DNA of 10,495 bases, taken from NCBI GenBank assembly GCA_030698575.1, contig JAUYMQ010000381.1, positions 1-10,495 of the forward strand, read 5' to 3'. Below the pieces are notes generated by a model. It did no database searches. It worked only from the letters and a program-made list of their open reading frames with translations, and was not told the origin of the DNA. This document shows, piece after piece, positions 5,586 to 10,495 of this stretch. A program made the translations under genes and the position numbers. Source of the stretch: Deltaproteobacteria bacterium. GTDB lineage: Bacteria; JAUYMQ01. Position 1 is the stretch's first letter. Every line of letters begins with the position of its first letter.

Positions 5586-5602
5586 TTCCGCGAGGCATAA
5601 TC

Positions 5603-5678
5603 TGGTGGGCGGAACAGGGATCGAACCTGTGACCTTCGGCTTGTAAGGCCGACGCTCTCCCAGCTGAGCTATCCGCCC
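5603..5678 (-). tRNA. tRNA-Val (anticodon TAC)
   Basis: A 76-nt cloverleaf on the minus strand. The acceptor stem GGGCGGA pairs perfectly with TCCGCCC, with discriminator A and an encoded CCA at 5605-5603. The D-arm is AGCTCAGCTGGGAGAGC. The anticodon arm is TCGGC-CTTACAA-GCCGA, giving anticodon TAC (valine). The T-arm carries GGTTCGA. It lies 87 bases downstream of the HU gene and is followed by tRNA-Asp. Confidence 0.97.
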
Positions 5679-5706
5679 CGCATGCCCGGCCGGCGCAAAG
5701 GCACAA

Positions 5707-5735
5707 GACCACGCCCCGTCATCCGGGCCGTGGCC
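5707..5735 (-). terminator. Possible weak terminator after the HU gene
   Basis: On the minus strand GGCCACG (5735-5729) pairs with CGTGGTC (5713-5707) with one G·U, plus an inner CCC/GGG. The following bases are TTGTGCCTTT, only a loose T-rich tail. It lies 30 bases past the HU stop and before tRNA-Val. It may reduce read-through or protect the HU mRNA 3' end while leaving some tRNA cotranscription. Confidence 0.4.
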
Positions 5736-5765
5736 GTCCCTGCTTCCTGGGCTTTCCGGGCACGC

Positions 5766-6038
5766 TCAGTTGAGCGAGTCTTTTAGCAGCTTGCTCGCCC
5801 GGAAGCGGGGATTCTTCGACGCCGGAATTCGAATCTCGGCGCCCGTCTGCGGGTTGCGACCCGTTCGTTCCTTGCGGTCGCTTACCTCGAATACGCCGAA
5901 CCCCACAAGGTTGACCTTGTCGCCCCGCTTGAGGGCATCCGAGATTACGTCGAGTAACCCGTTAACGGCCTTCTCGACCTCGGCTTTCCCGAGACCCAGA
6001 CGGGCTGCAAGCTCGTTGATCACTTCGGGCTTGGTCAC
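5766..6038 (-). CDS. hup: HU-family histone-like DNA-binding protein
   Basis: A 90-residue protein of exactly the usual HU length. The N-terminal helical dimerisation part (1-45) is followed by the signature GFGVFEVSDRKERTGRNP at 46-63 and the DNA-gripping beta arm with P63 at its tip (NPQTGAEIRIPAS). It ends with the C-terminal helix FRASKLLKDSLN. HU dimers bend and compact DNA in the nucleoid with little sequence preference. The GTG start at 6038 is supported by a GAGGGGGG ribosome site a few bases upstream and by the family's MTK-start pattern. It sits 114 bases downstream of lon, the common bacterial order. It has its own consensus-like promoter in that gap, so it is probably transcribed both alone and by read-through from lon. 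HU versus IHF: the arm motif and lack of IHF-specific features favour HU. Confidence 0.95.
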   Translation of the reverse strand: MTKPEVINELAARLGLGKAEVEKAVNGLLDVISDALKRGDKVNLVGFGVFEVSDRKERTGRNPQTGAEIRIPASKNPRFRASKLLKDSLN

Positions 6039-6084
6039 GACACCCCCCTCTTCAAGAGCCGCAAGCTGATGGAAAACGCGGCCA

Positions 6085-6112
6085 ATTTGACAGGCGGCGA
6101 CCCCCTTGTCAA
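6085..6112 (-). promoter_or_regulatory. Promoter of the HU gene, overlapping an inverted repeat
   Basis: On the minus strand a perfect TTGACA (6112-6107) is followed after 16 bases by TCAAAT (6090-6085), a 4-of-6 match to the -10. Transcription would start near 6078, 40 bases before the GTG. TTGACA also occurs on the plus strand at 6087-6092, so the promoter is spanned by TTGACA-N14-TGTCAA, a possible operator. Confidence 0.55.
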
Positions 6113-6119
6113 GGAATCC

Positions 6120-6138
6120 GGCGGGCAGGATCCCCGCC
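6120..6138 (-). other. GC-rich hairpin just past the lon stop
   Basis: GGCGGG and CCCGCC form a perfect 6-bp stem around a 7-base loop, 15 bases after the lon stop codon and just upstream of the hup -35. No T-tract follows, so it is more likely an mRNA 3' end or stabilising structure than a full intrinsic terminator. Confidence 0.4.
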
Positions 6139-6152
6139 TCAGGGGGCCTCTA

Positions 6153-8645
<2,493 letters not shown>

Positions 8646-8679
8646 GGTCCCCTCGACTCGGGGCGGGTTCGAGCGACCG

Positions 8680-9933
<1,254 letters not shown>

Positions 9934-9973
9934 GTGTTCCTCCCACCATTCTGGCGAAAGTTCTGGCGCCCTT

Positions 9974-10495
9974 TCAGGCTGCTTTTTCCCCCGGGGTCCC
10001 TTTTCCCTTCTTCTCGATGACCGCATCGACGATGCCGTACTTCCTGGCTTCCTCACCCGACATGAAGAAATCCCGGTCGGTGTCCTTCTCGACGCGGTCG
10101 ATGCTCTGATTGGTGTGCTGCGTCAGGATCTCGTTCAGACGCTGGCGCATTCTCAGGATTTCCTTCGCCTGGATTCCGATGTCCGCGGCGGCGCCCTGGA
10201 AGCCCCCCTGGGGCTGGTGGATCATGATGCGGGCGTTCGGCAGCGAAAGCCGCTTGCCCGGGGCCCCCGCCGCGAGCAGGATGGCCGCCATGCTCGCGGC
10301 CTGGCCCATGCAGATGGTCGAGATCGGAGGCTTCACGTACTGCATGGTGTCGTAGATCGCGAGCCCCGCGGTGACGAGCCCGCCCGGGCTGTTGATGTAC
10401 AGGTGGATGTCCTTGTCGGGATCGTCTGATTCGAGAAAGAGGAACTGGGCGATAACGAGATTCGCCACATCGTCGTCGATCGCGGAGCCGATGAA
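9974..10495 (-). CDS. clpP: ATP-dependent Clp protease proteolytic subunit ClpP (5' end outside window)
   Basis: ClpP is the serine protease chamber that works with ClpX. The visible 173 codons begin in the middle of the conserved [17 protein letters not shown] segment at the window edge; about 20-35 N-terminal residues are missing. The catalytic triad is complete. In fragment numbering these are S68 (GQAASMA), H93 (IMIHQPQGG) and D142 (TDRDFFMS), with spacings of 25 and 74 residues, identical to E. coli ClpP. The oligomer-contact glycine-rich loop INSPGG lies at 35-40. The stop is TGA at 9976-9974, 40 bases before the clpX start. The GTG at 10468 is an internal valine, not a start. The usual upstream neighbour, trigger factor, would be outside the window. 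Confidence 0.97.
   Translation of the reverse strand, partial: FIGSAIDDDVANLVIAQFLFLESDDPDKDIHLYINSPGGLVTAGLAIYDTMQYVKPPISTICMGQAASMAAILLAAGAPGKRLSLPNARIMIHQPQGGFQGAAADIGIQAKEILRMRQRLNEILTQHTNQSIDRVEKDTDRDFFMSGEEARKYGIVDAVIEKKGKGTPGEKAA

Noticed and set aside
9934-10056. N-terminal extension of clpX starting at 10056
   Set aside because: It would overlap the end of clpP, has a basic non-family sequence, and the GTG at 9933 has an excellent ribosome site and gives the normal ClpX N-terminus.

Overview
The window is GC-rich bacterial chromosome, densely coded, and reads mostly as housekeeping sequence with a short patch of worn accessory genes. The right half holds the classic protein quality-control cluster in its usual order. 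Transcribed leftwards on the minus strand, it runs clpP (5' end beyond the window), clpX, lon, an HU-type histone-like gene, tRNA-Val(TAC) and tRNA-Asp(GTC), and closes with a strong intrinsic terminator. The gene order looks proteobacterial in the broad sense. The left part carries an F420-type luciferase-like oxidoreductase and a TIGR03084-like metal-binding protein, families best known from actinobacteria and from some uncultured lineages related to the old Deltaproteobacteria. I therefore suspect an uncultured, GC-rich, Gram-negative-type lineage (Binatota, Tectomicrobia, Rokubacteria or deltaproteobacterial relatives). This is inference only; no ribosomal RNA or phylogenetic marker is complete here.

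Layout from left to right. 2-427 (+): C-terminal end of rarA (mgsA). 463-1380 (-): response regulator with a GGDEF output domain, convergent with rarA, with a terminator whose hairpin spans the rarA stop codon. 1531-2175 (-): small protein with two zinc ribbons around a DUF2007-like core. 2306-2338: very strong minus-strand terminator. 2364-2927 (-): secreted protein of unknown function. 2928-3218: 291 bases without an intact gene, holding a terminator-like hairpin and a short plus-strand scrap that resembles the C-terminus of FAD-dependent aromatic monooxygenases. 3219-3455 (+): a DoxX gene cut off after its first membrane helix. 3455-4264 (+): TIGR03084/maleylpyruvate-isomerase-like metal protein, overlapping the DoxX stop. 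4303-5352 (-): F420-dependent-type LLM oxidoreductase with its own recognisable promoter. 5480-5678 (-): two tRNA genes. 5766-6038 (-): HU. 6153-8645 (-): lon. 8680-9933 (-): clpX. 9974-10495 (-): clpP, partial.

How the parts relate. ClpX unfolds substrates for ClpP, Lon is a separate ATP-dependent protease, and HU compacts DNA; the 40- and 34-base gaps between clpP, clpX and lon suggest one operon, while HU has its own consensus-like promoter. The GGDEF regulator should make cyclic di-GMP and keeps its feedback site. The accessory patch (monooxygenase scrap, truncated DoxX, metal protein, LLM oxidoreductase) looks like a partly deleted catabolic or redox gene set.

I found no CRISPR array, transposase, phage gene, defence system or convincing novel multi-gene system. 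The most interesting points are the apparent deletion scar at 3110-3455, the isolated minus-strand terminator there (which could end a long antisense transcript from the LLM gene), and the dual-zinc-ribbon protein.
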